This document shows, piece by piece, positions 1 through 7,968 of a stretch of 10,000 bases of DNA (position 1 is its first letter; the number at the start of each line of letters is the position of its first letter). Position numbers and translations under genes: made by a program. Source of the DNA: Theodoxus fluviatilis (taxonomy: Eukaryota > Mollusca > Gastropoda > Cycloneritida > Neritidae); NCBI GenBank assembly GCA_034096865.1, contig JAWQFJ010028950.1:12501-22500 (forward strand), given 5' to 3'. The notes beneath the pieces are model-generated. The model had not been told where the DNA came from. It ran no database searches and worked only from the letters and a program-made list of their open reading frames with translations.

Positions 1-40
1 AACTGTTCCGATCAACAGCGTGTTTGTATCATCTCATCCA

Positions 41-920
41 TGAGCTAGATGTACACTACATGAGCTAGATGTACACTACATGGGCTAGATGTACACTACA
101 TGAGCTAGATGTACACTACATGAGCTAGATGTACACTACATGGGCTAGATGTACACTACATGAGCTAGATGTACACTACATGAGCTAGATGTACACTACA
201 TGAGCTAGATGTACACTACATGAGCTAGATGTACACTACATGAGCTAGATGTACACTACATGAGCTAGATGTACACTACATGAGCTAGATGTACACTACA
301 TGAGCTAGATGTACACTACATGAGCTAGATGTACACTACATGAGCTAGCTGTACACTACATGGGCTAGATGTACACTACATGAGCTAGCTGTACACTACA
401 TGGGCTAGATGTACACTACATGGGCTAGATGTACACTACATGAGCTAGATGTACACTACATGGGCTAGATGTACACTACATGAGCTAGATGTACACTACA
501 TGAGCTAGATGTACACTACATGAGCTAGATGTACACTACATGAGCTAGATGTACACTACATGGGCTAGATGTACACTACATGAGCTAGATGTACACTACA
601 TGAGCTAGATGTACACTACATGAGCTAGATGTACACTACATGAGCTAGATGTACACTACATGAGCTAGATGTACACTACATGAGCTAGATGTACACTACA
701 TGAGCTAGATGTACACTACATGAGCTAGATGTACACTACATGGGCTAGATGTACACTACATGAGCTAGATGTACACTACATGAGCTAGATGTACACTACA
801 TGAGCTAGCTGTACACTACATTGGCTAGATGTACACTACATGAGCTAGATGTACACTACATGAGCTAGATGTACACTACATGAGCTAGATGTACACTACA
901 TGGGCTAGATGTACACTACA
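41..920. repeat. 20-bp minisatellite, 44 tandem copies
   Basis: Forty-four uninterrupted copies of the unit TGAGCTAGATGTACACTACA lie head to tail with no length change. Counting copies from the left, 31 match this unit. Nine (copies 3, 6, 17, 19, 20, 22, 27, 36, 44) have TGGG at the start. Three (16, 18, 39) have CTAGCT in place of CTAGAT. Copy 40 starts TTGG. The array ends in a truncated TGGCTA at 921. The unit contains the palindromes AGCT, CTAG and TGTACA. It carries TGA and TAG stops and its length is not a multiple of three, so it is not coding. The near-identity suggests recent expansion or homogenisation. No function is visible. Confidence 0.98.
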
Positions 921-2121
921 TGGCTAAACATGACTTTTTAAAACCCTACTCCGGCTCTCTGACACACTCAGAATTATGCGGTCTCATATGAACTGCGCTC
1001 TAACGGACGACCTTGTTGCAGACGTATGTTTTGGGTCATGCGGAATGAGTGTTATAAAGTTTTCATTTCCTCTAGTCTCAAATGTAAATCAAAGTCGTCA
1101 TCACATGAAAGGTTTATCGAGGTATATTTATATAAGGAATGACCAGGGATGGGATGGGATGTCTTCAGACAACTTTCTTAACACACAGACGGCGTTATAA
1201 CTCGAGATCATTGATGACTCATCATGAACGACTTAATTCTCCTTAAACATCATCTCAACTGATGCGCACTTGGAGCACTTCCTTTCGATTAGAGTTCTTT
1301 CACAGTGATGACAATCCGTAACCAGCATTACAATCACAACTTAGGCACAATGCCTCAGAGAACTCATTCCTTAGAACGGAAAAGGAGGACTTGTTTATCT
1401 TCTTCTTAAGCATTTTTAAAATTATATTTTAATCAAACATATATTGTACTCCACCATTCAGTTCAAAATACAAAGTTCGGATAATTTGATATGATATAAA
1501 CAAGTTTCAAATTATACACGCCATGGATGTGACACACTGTGCACATCCTCCGGCCTGCAATGCGCAATATAGGATTACTTTAAAGCATTCTGTTTCAAAA
1601 TTGTGTATTCGTACAAGTTCGTTAAAAGATTTATCCCGTGGCACCATGACGTAAATAGCGTATTGAGAGAGATATCGATGTATTGGTGTTTATATTGTAT
1701 ACTCCTGTACAATATGAAATATATACAATATATTCTCCTTTGGTTTTCGGTAGGGAACATGTCACTGAAAATTAGGATCGGTGAAGAGAAGCAAGTTACA
1801 ACTAGACCTTTTTTTTGAAAGGAATTTCGCGTTCGCAAATTCGGAAAATTTATCAAGTGCATGATGTCAAAGTAACATATCAACTCCTGACTTTGTAGCC
1901 ATAGTGTTTGATTTTGCAGAGATGATATGCACAGGCATTGACTCAGCTTTGGATACGTTTGTGCAGGCACTGCTGTCTAACTCTAGCTGCATCTACCACA
2001 TAGTGTCCTTGCAGGCATCTTAAGTGGAATGTGAATGGGGCACTTTTTCAGTTCAGAAAAAATTCTGCTGAAGCCAGCAGTGAATTGTAACATGTGAAAA
2101 TGAGGAGAAGGCTTTCTGAGA
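921..2121. other. Unique sequence without a recognisable gene
   Basis: After the minisatellite the sequence becomes non-repetitive and AT-leaning. Short open frames exist on both strands (976-1200 plus, 1575-1970 minus, 1603-1818 plus), but their translations show no domain, no compositional bias and no splice-bounded pattern that I recognise. The overlapping frames at 1575-1970 argue for chance. A short direct repeat of GGGAT (three copies) lies at about 1147-1161. No tRNA-like B box or other RNA gene was seen. Confidence 0.6.
1212..1224. promoter_or_regulatory. 13-bp palindrome containing an AP-1-type site
   Basis: The sequence TGATGACTCATCA is a perfect 6-bp palindrome around a central C and contains TGACTCA, the classical binding site of AP-1 (Jun/Fos-type bZIP factors). 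Its extended symmetry is better than a bare 7-mer. No gene start is identifiable nearby, so a regulatory role is only a possibility. Confidence 0.25.
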
Positions 2122-2233
2122 CGGGCCACACCAGTGGATTTCTCAGGGGATCGTGGTTTGGGAAATAGCCAAACTGGCGGGCCTCACCAGTGAACTTCTC
2201 AGGGGGTAGGGGTTTGGGGAAGAGCCAAACTAT
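2122..2233. repeat. 56-bp tandem duplication with hairpin in each copy
   Basis: Two diverged 56-bp copies (2122-2177 and 2178-2233) start CGGGCC and end with GCCAAAC plus three to four bases. A third copy begins at 2234 with CGGGC and then breaks off. Each copy contains GTTTGG and CCAAAC separated by a few bases, giving a possible short stem-loop. A minus-strand open frame (2048-2383) runs through the region but shows nothing recognisable. Confidence 0.85.
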
Positions 2234-2379
2234 CGGGCAACAGAATCTCCTATGCTGCCAATGTCGACTTTGGGACCAAAGACAAAACATTTCGGAGTCA
2301 TAATTGTTGGGAATGAAGCTGCATAAGTTCTTTGCATATACACTGCTGCTGAAGCCACAGTTATTGATGTATTTTGCAT

Positions 2380-2650
2380 TCACTCACTGACTGTCTCCCT
2401 CGCTCATTTACACAATCACTCGCTTACTCACTTGGTTCACTCCCATAATCGCTATATCGCCCACTCGCTTGCTCGCTCACTCACTGGCGCGCTCACTCAC
2501 TAGCTCGCTCACTCACTGGCTCATTCACACATTCGCTTACTCATTTGCCCACTCACCCAATTGCTCGCTCCCTCACACTCATTTGCTAACTCACTCGCTC
2601 ACTCACACACTCGCTTACACACTCGCTCGCTCACTCACTCACACACACCA
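2380..2650. repeat. Degenerate CTCA/CGCT tetranucleotide-based repeat
   Basis: The stretch is a pyrimidine-rich, degenerate array of CTCA, CTCG and CTCAC words. A locally ordered 16-bp period is seen at 2475-2522, where GCTCACTCACT recurs at 2475, 2491 and 2507. Open plus-strand frames through it (2469-2681 and 2561-2791) translate to Ser/His/Leu/Thr low-complexity sequence and are an effect of the repeat, not genes. Confidence 0.85.
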
Positions 2651-2785
2651 ACCAACAAACCGACAAAAAACCGACCAATAAACCAACCAATCAACAAACC
2701 AACCATCCAACTAACCAACAAACCAAGCAAATTACTAAATCAAAAAGATAACAAGCAAACATGCGAACGAAACAAACAAACAACA
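2651..2785. repeat. C/A-rich degenerate CAAC/AAAC repeat
   Basis: Directly after the CTCA-type block the plus strand switches to words such as CCAACCAA, CAAACC and CAAACAAA with very few G or T. It is a separate low-complexity segment that decays gradually towards 2785. No coding signal is seen. Confidence 0.75.
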
Positions 2786-3234
2786 TTGTAATGATCTTAC
2801 ATCTCTGGTCCTGCATCCTTTTCGCAGAAACTGCTCTCCATTAAAAGCGTAGTTATCTCCAAAGCAGATCTGAATACAGTAACAGAACGATAACAAAATA
2901 TCATTAGCACCAGCTTGTTACCAGTGTGCTTGCCACCGGGTTATATTGTCAAACTACGTCATGCGCAAAATGAACGAACGTGAATATGCAGGAGAAACGA
3001 GACTAACGTCGGGAAATAGGTTTTTGAGCAAACACCCCAAAAAGTATTCAGCGGATCAAGTCACATATTTGATTTCCTGAACTTTACACTACTGGGAAAA
3101 CAGTTTCTCACGAATAGTTTTTTTCTCTCTAGAATACTCAGTCATGAATAGATACTGCTGTGATTAAAGCCTCTCTTTTGGTCATTTCCCCCCCGTAGTT
3201 AGCCTTGTTATATCATGCAACGCCTTAAATGTTC
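2786..3234. other. Unique sequence without a recognisable gene
   Basis: This is about 450 bp of non-repetitive sequence between two low-complexity blocks. I see no long open frame, RNA gene, transposon end or regulatory motif that I can support. Confidence 0.55.
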
Positions 3235-3459
3235 GAGATAGACACACAGAGAGAGATAGACAGAGAGAGAGAGAAAGAGAGAGAGAGAGAAAGAAAGAGA
3301 GTCAGAGATAGACAGAGAGATAGACAAAGAGATATACACAGAGAGAGATAGACAATAGACACAGAGAGAGAAAGACAGAGAGAGAGACACACAGATAGAG
3401 ATAGAAACAGAGAGAGATAGACAGAGAGAGAGAGAGAGAGAGAGAGAAAGAAAGAGAAT
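3235..3459. repeat. GA-rich microsatellite with GATAGACA interspersions
   Basis: This is an almost pure purine plus-strand block of (GA)n broken by GATAGACA, GACACACA and GAAA words. The purest runs are near 3262-3300 and 3422-3459. Open minus-strand frames through it (3208-3633, 3225-3473, 3302-3499) encode Leu/Ser repeats in all three frames, which marks them as repeat effects. Confidence 0.92.
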
Positions 3460-3979
3460 ACCAACCTCTCCATGAGAACAAATGATAGTCCTGTTGCATT
3501 CCACCTTAGTTCGCGCTTCGCAGTGAGAGCAAATGAACTCTGTCTTTACTTCTGGAGATGGAAAGAGAAGTAATGTTGCCGCCCCATTTATCGAAGTGTA
3601 GTCGCACTCTACAAATGTCAAGAGCTCATACAAATACTCGTATATTTCTTCCTAGAGGAAACACATGAAAAGTACCTCCTTCAGACATAGATACCAATGT
3701 AAACAAAGAGACATACACATATAATCAATGCACAAACTCGCCTACACTCATACACGCGGAAAAAACACTAGCGCACGCTTTGAAACAAGCGCACATGCAC
3801 ACACTGACACACACGATATACAAACTGGTAGGACTGTCCACTCACCCATAGCAGTGGTGAATATAACATGTGCAGGTGAAACAGTACAAGCAGTTGTATT
3901 TTAAACCGGAGCGGCCTAATGATTTTGATGACTATGAAACTTTTGGTCCTGCCTTGTAGAAAAAGTACGTGGTAAACTC
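3460..3979. other. Unique sequence without a recognisable gene, CA-rich in part
   Basis: The first part is unique sequence. From about 3700 to 3820 there are scattered ACACA and CACAC words without a regular period. No exon with splice signals, RNA gene or transposon end was found. Confidence 0.5.
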
Positions 3980-4054
3980 AAAACATAAGAAAAAAAGACA
4001 GAAAGAAAAAAGAAAGAAAGAAAGAAAGAAAGCTAAAAGGCAATATAGCAAAAA

Positions 4055-4754
<700 letters not shown>

Positions 4755-4807
4755 AAAGAAAGAAAGACGGAAAGATAGATATATAGATAGAAGAAAGACA
4801 AACAGAT

Positions 4808-4846
<39 letters not shown>

Positions 4847-5110
4847 AGAAAGAAAGAAGAAAGAAAGAAAGAAAGGAAGGAAGGAAGGAAAAAAGGAAGG
4901 AAGAAAGAAGAGAATGAAGGAAAAAACATAGAGAGAGCAAGAAAGAAAGGTCAAAAAAAAGTCAGACAGAAAGAAGGAAAAAAAAGAAAGGAAGAAAGAA
5001 AGAAATAAAAAAAGAAAGAAAGAAAGAAAGAAAGGAATGAAGGAAAAAACATACAGAGAGCAAGAAAGAAAGGTAGAAAAACAGTCAGACAGACAGAAAG
5101 AAAAAAGTTA
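4755..5110. repeat. Homopurine GAAA/GGAA tract with 123-bp internal duplication
   Basis: The CAGA array passes into GAAA, GAAGAAA and GGAA words. A run of 107 consecutive purines spans 4808-4914. A segment starting GAATGAAGG at 4912 is repeated from 5035, 123 bp later. The copies share the order GAAGGAAAAAACATA, then GAGAGCAAGAAAGAAAGG, then a GTCAGACAG block, with small differences. The tract is non-coding. Homopurine runs with mirror symmetry of this kind can form triplex DNA. Confidence 0.93.
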
Positions 5111-5340
5111 GAAAACAGTCAGACAAAAAAACAACCTCGACATTCTGAAAGGTACGGGATTCTCGCAAAGTTTAAGAGTAAAAACCTCCAACTAACGTCT
5201 TCTACATATGTAACATGCACATTTTTGACTTCGCTATTAGTCATGCATATATCCTGAAGAAACGTTGTGTAACACGTCATGAAGTAAACAACGGTAACGT
5301 ACAAGCATGTCTGAACTTGACCAAGTACATGTTTTCAGAA
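5111..5340. other. Unique sequence without a recognisable gene
   Basis: This is short unique sequence between the purine tract and the 62-bp duplication. Two antiparallel open frames of about 60 codons (5119-5304 minus, 5215-5397 plus) show no recognisable domain or splice context. Confidence 0.5.
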
Positions 5341-5472
5341 CATCTTGGGAAGGACTTACACTCTATCCTTGCAAAGCAGGTGTTGATTATTGATTAAACA
5401 CACATCTTGGGAAGGACTTACACTCTATCCTTGCAAAGCAGGTGTTGATCATTGAGTAAACACACATCTTGG
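5341..5472. repeat. 62-bp tandem duplication
   Basis: Two copies (5341-5402 and 5403-5464) starting CATCTTGGG differ at only two positions. One is TTATT versus TCATT and the other GATTAAA versus GAGTAAA. An 8-bp third start, CATCTTGG, follows at 5465. The near-identity implies a recent duplication. A plus-strand open frame (5215-5397) ends inside copy 1, and there is no evidence that it is coding. Confidence 0.93.
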
Positions 5473-5620
5473 ATGAATGTTACTTCACTTCAAATCGATA
5501 ACCCCTTCCCAGCCGTGTATATTGCACACCATATGCCAGGGTATTTTCTCACGTTTTACTGTACTAGTGTTCGTCGTATCATAGCGTTCTCATTTTCCAG
5601 AGTACTGCTCTGAAATGATC

Positions 5621-5621
<1 letters not shown>

Positions 5622-5658
<37 letters not shown>

Positions 5659-5714
5659 ATATATATATATATATATGATGTGTGTGTGTGTGTGTGTGTG
5701 TGTGCATGTGTGTG
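5622..5714. repeat. Compound (TA)n-(TG)n microsatellite
   Basis: Alternating AT spans 5624-5676 with one TTG interruption near 5655. It passes into TG repeats to about 5714 with a GCATG break. This is a typical eukaryotic compound dinucleotide repeat, self-complementary in the AT part. Confidence 0.95.
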
Positions 5715-5783
5715 ACTCTGCAGGAACAATGGGGATGGCCAGCGCATTTTGTGTACGCAGGAGTATGATCTAGGCGCTATACA

Positions 5784-5787
<4 letters not shown>

Positions 5788-5851
<64 letters not shown>
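5788..5851. repeat. (GT)31 microsatellite
   Basis: About 31 perfect GT units (5789-5850) are followed by GGACACACGG. Alternating purine-pyrimidine GT tracts of this length can adopt Z-DNA. Translations through the tract (5556-5858 minus, 5749-6009 plus) give only Thr/His or Cys/Val repeats and are not genes. Confidence 0.97.
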
Positions 5852-5852
<1 letters not shown>

Positions 5853-6124
5853 ACACACGGGGGATCTAGACGGAGGCCTACGTGTGCATGGGAGTGTGTG
5901 TGGGTGCGTATGGACACTGCTATATGAGTGCGGGCGAACACGAACTGTGATTTGTGCTATCTATGGCACTTATAAACGGTGGTACTCCTGTGAGAGTGGA
6001 GACGGATGAAAATGGGTCTCAGTGAGAGCGAGACCTTGGATACCAGTATGGATGTATGCATGTGTATAGGTATGAGTGTATGTGAAGCTGACCTCAAATG
6101 GAGGGCAGGCCTATTGTCATGGCT
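5852..6124. other. GT-biased sequence without a recognisable gene
   Basis: Degenerate GTGTG words persist to about 5915 and again near 6053-6080. No exon, RNA gene or mobile-element end can be supported. Confidence 0.5.
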
Positions 6125-6207
6125 CCCCCTCCACACTTTCCCGCTTCCCCCTCTCGCCCCCCCGATTCCCTCCCTCCCCTTTTACCCCTCCCTTACCCCC
6201 CCTTCCC
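6125..6207 (-). other. G-rich minus strand, possible G-quadruplex region
   Basis: The plus strand has eleven runs of three or more C between 6125 and 6207, two of them seven long (6157-6163 and 6196-6202), separated by short T/A spacers. The minus strand therefore meets and exceeds the four-run pattern expected of G-quadruplex-forming DNA. The C-rich strand could form an i-motif. Proline-rich plus-strand frames across it (6006-6377 and 6098-6301) are probably compositional effects. Confidence 0.55.
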
Positions 6208-6354
6208 TAATACCTCGTTGTTTACTCATACCTCTTGTTTCTTGCTTGAACTGTATTCACTCCTCTGTGATGTTCCCTTTCCCGTGCCCTTGTGTACTTA
6301 AGCTCTGCTCAAGCCTCAGGGTTAGATGTGTGGTGAGTTGTCAAACCCTTCAGT

Positions 6355-6415
6355 GTGCTTCTGAGGAAGGCGTATAACCGACAATTTGAAGCTAAGTAAA
6401 GGCTTGTTTGTTTTC
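6355..6415 (+). mobile_element. Possible 3' tail of a degraded retroelement
   Basis: The segment reads GAGGAAGGCGTATAACCGAC, then AATTTGAAGC, then TAAGTAAAGG before a T-rich stretch. This resembles the widespread arrangement GAAGAAGGC-spacer-GCCGAAA followed by a polyadenylation-like AATAAAG. That arrangement is found at the 3' ends of some animal retroelements. Here the GCC partner has become ACC and the polyadenylation-like signal is AGTAAA. No reverse transcriptase sequence or target-site duplication is visible, so this rests on motif similarity alone. Confidence 0.25.
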
Positions 6416-6512
6416 TCGTTCATTTGATCCTAATATATGTATATAAATGCACATTATTGAAGAAGTGAAATGACTGTACATAATTTGTGTGGCATGCAAA
6501 AAATATAAGACT

Positions 6513-6715
6513 TTAAAAAAGGTCAAGATTGTTAACTGTTGCTGCTTTTCTGCTATAATTTAACGAATGAATTAGTTGTGGAAACTTTTCGCCGGCATCT
6601 TCATCTTCCTCCTTGATCAATTCTTCATCATCGAAGTTATCGTCACTGTCAGCATCGTTGATAAGTTCATTTAGGACTTTTACAGCTGGGAGGCGTGGCA
6701 GGTAACTTTTCCGGG
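6513..6715 (-). CDS. Possible terminal exon with an acidic tail (low confidence)
   Basis: A minus-strand open segment of 66 codons ends in TAA at 6515-6513. It contains a strongly acidic stretch, DADSDDNFDDEE followed by EEDEDAG, flanked by LPRLPAVKVLNELIN upstream and FPQLIHS downstream. A plausible acceptor (TTGCAG, AG at 6717-6716) precedes it and would be read in phase 1. The EGF exon at 7145-7032 ends in the same phase, so joining the two keeps this frame open. A second in-frame AG lies at about 6685. The plus strand shows triplet-spaced TC, as expected from Asp/Glu codons. Against it are the lack of a recognised family, a canonical AATAAA downstream or a predicted transmembrane segment. 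It could instead be a transposon-derived or chance open segment. Confidence 0.28.
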
Positions 6716-7031
6716 CTGCAATTGCGTCGTTTCGGGGACAAGAACAAACAAAATTACCCAAAAAAATGCTTCGAAACTGCACGTATAGAAACCTTCCCGG
6801 GACAGACAACTTAGCCCTCAGTGAAGTAACTGTCCGAGAACTGAAGCATTTGTAGTTGCCTTCCTTTCATTACAGCGCTAACTCTGATGTCCGAAAATCT
6901 TCAGGGACCTATCGAGGCTCTGACAGTTTGAGGCCCGGCAAATTTATGGGCGTGGCAGGGCAGGGGTTTTAATAACATGGCACGACGAAGGCGTTTTGCA
7001 TTCAGATGAAGACAACTAGTTCCTGTAGTAC
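6716..7031 (-). other. Presumed intron downstream of the second EGF exon
   Basis: From the donor GTAC at 7031-7028 downwards the minus-strand frame continues open to 6901. It loses the EGF pattern immediately and then hits a stop, as expected for intron sequence. No further EGF-like cysteine pattern occurs. The 3' limit depends on whether the acidic segment below it is an exon. Confidence 0.4.
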
Positions 7032-7145
7032 CTGTCTCACAGAGGTCTCCAGTGAAGCGCAGCGGACAGTGACACAGGAAGCCATTCACCTTGTCCTCAC
7101 AGCTGCCTCCGTTGTGGCACGGTCTTGACGCGCACTCGTCCATGT
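7032..7145 (-). CDS. Exon encoding one calcium-binding EGF-like domain
   Basis: This 114-nt internal exon is bounded by acceptor CACTACAG (AG at 7147-7146) and donor GTACTA (from 7031), phase 1 at both ends. It encodes 38 residues, [14 protein letters not shown] onwards to LCET. The six cysteines are spaced 4, 5, 8, 1 and 8, the canonical EGF spacing, so disulfides 1-3, 2-4 and 5-6 are expected. The DxDEC start and the C-E-D-x4-F pattern fit calcium-binding EGF and the Asx-hydroxylation consensus. CASRPC matches the O-glucose site C-x-S-x-P-C, and HNGGSC matches the O-fucose site before cysteine 3. The domain would act outside the cell in a secreted or membrane protein with EGF repeats. The family is left open because such domains occur in Notch, Delta, Crumbs, fibropellin and others. 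The acceptor and first 15 bases are unit 1 of the adjacent 50-bp repeat. Confidence 0.9.
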
Positions 7146-7470
7146 CTGTAGTGTGAATAGAGTTGTAATCAGCTTTGATGCACACTCGTCCACGTCTGTA
7201 GTGTGAATAGAGTTGTAATCAGCTTTGATGCACACTTGTCCATGTCTGTAGTGTGAATAGAGTTGTAATCAACTTTGATGCGCACTCGTCCATGTCTGTA
7301 GTGTGAATAGAATTGTAATCAGCTTTGATGCGCACTCGTCCACGTCTGTAGTGTGAATAGAGTGGTCATTATATGTAGTGCACACGTCTGTAGTATGAAT
7401 AGTTGTTTTCAGCTTTGATGCATACTCGTCCACGCCTGTACTGTGAATAGAGTTGTAATCAGATTTGATG
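7131..7470 (-). repeat. 50-bp tandem repeat carrying the exon's 3' splice site, 7 copies
   Basis: Copies lie at 7131-7180, 7181-7230, 7231-7280, 7281-7330, 7331-7380 (its right end diverged), 7381-7420 (shortened to 40 bp) and 7421-7470. Read on the minus strand, each holds CATCAAAGCTGATTACAA, then CTCTATTCACACTACAG, then the exon-start sequence AC(A/G)TGGACGAGTG. Copy 1 supplies the real acceptor and codons D-M-D-E-C of the EGF exon; the other six are intronic. Copy 3 has ACAAGTG and copy 7 has TACAGGC. Equivalent acceptor junctions fall at 7145, 7195, 7245, 7295, 7345, 7387 and 7435. Confidence 0.95.
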
Positions 7471-7968
7471 CACTTGCACTCACTTTCTCACTCACTCACT
7501 CACTCATTCATCCACCTAATCATGCACTCAACTACCCACGACACATCCATACCCTCACTCACTCACTCGCTCACTCGCCCATTTACACTTTCATTCCTTA
7601 ATTCACTCACGTTCCCACCTATTTACCCTCCTCGTAATTCACTCACCAACCTACCCATTCACCTACCTAATAACTCACCCATGAACCCACCCATTCACCT
7701 ACATAATAACTCACTCACCAACCCACCCATTCACCCACCTCATCACTCATTCATTCACCTAACCATTCATCCACCTAATCACTTACGCACCCACTTCCAT
7801 TCACCCACCTAATCATTCACTTACCCAGCCCTATTCACCCACCTAATCACTCACTTACCCAACCACCCATTCACTTACAAATCACCCACTCAATCACCCA
7901 CCCATTCACGTACCTATTCACTCATACGACTACTCATGACTCATCCAGACAGATGGAAATACACCTAC
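7146..7968 (-). other. Intron between the two EGF exons
   Basis: The donor is GTAGGT at 7968-7963, directly after the upstream EGF exon, and the acceptor AG is at 7147-7146. The intron is 823 nt long and phase 1. It is almost entirely occupied by two tandem arrays: the 36-bp degenerate array near the donor and the 50-bp array abutting the acceptor. Splicing across it would join A to AC, making an Asn codon at the exon junction and giving N-M-D-E-C. This assumes no further exon in between, and I saw no EGF cysteine pattern there. Confidence 0.75.
7471..7935. repeat. Degenerate CACT-type array with a 36-bp period
   Basis: The left part (to about 7650) is degenerate CTCACTCA. From 7655 the word CCATTC (or TATTC) recurs at 7655, 7691, 7727, 7763, 7797, about 7831, 7867 and 7902. 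These intervals of 34 to 36 bp give a higher-order unit containing CCATTCACCTACCTAAT and ACTCACTCACC words. About eight units are visible. It lies inside the intron between the two EGF exons. The open plus-strand frame 7465-7812 is a Ser/His/Pro/Asn effect of the repeat. Confidence 0.85.

Noticed and set aside
41..920. CRISPR-like array
   Set aside because: The units are directly adjacent with no unique spacers, and the context is eukaryotic; it is a plain minisatellite.
1575..1970. 131-codon minus-strand open frame overlapping a 71-codon plus-strand frame
   Set aside because: No family resemblance, AT-rich composition, and antiparallel overlap with another equally featureless frame.
2469..2791. 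Overlapping plus-strand frames rich in His, Ser, Leu and Thr
   Set aside because: Both follow the degenerate CTCA/CAAC repeats and lack any domain or splice context.
3208..3633. Ser/Leu-rich minus-strand frame of 141 codons
   Set aside because: It is the translation of a GA microsatellite and is open in all three minus frames across the repeat.
5556..6009. Thr-His and Cys-Val repeat frames
   Set aside because: They are produced by the GT/CA dinucleotide tracts.
6006..6377. Proline-rich plus-strand open frame
   Set aside because: The proline content comes from the C-rich tract at 6125-6207. The flanking residues show no domain.
7146..7185. Extension of the EGF exon frame upstream to an ATG at 7185
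   Set aside because: The extra residues are translated intron and repeat sequence. The consensus acceptor at 7147-7146, the 114-nt length and the phase match to the other EGF exon all support an exon start at 7145.
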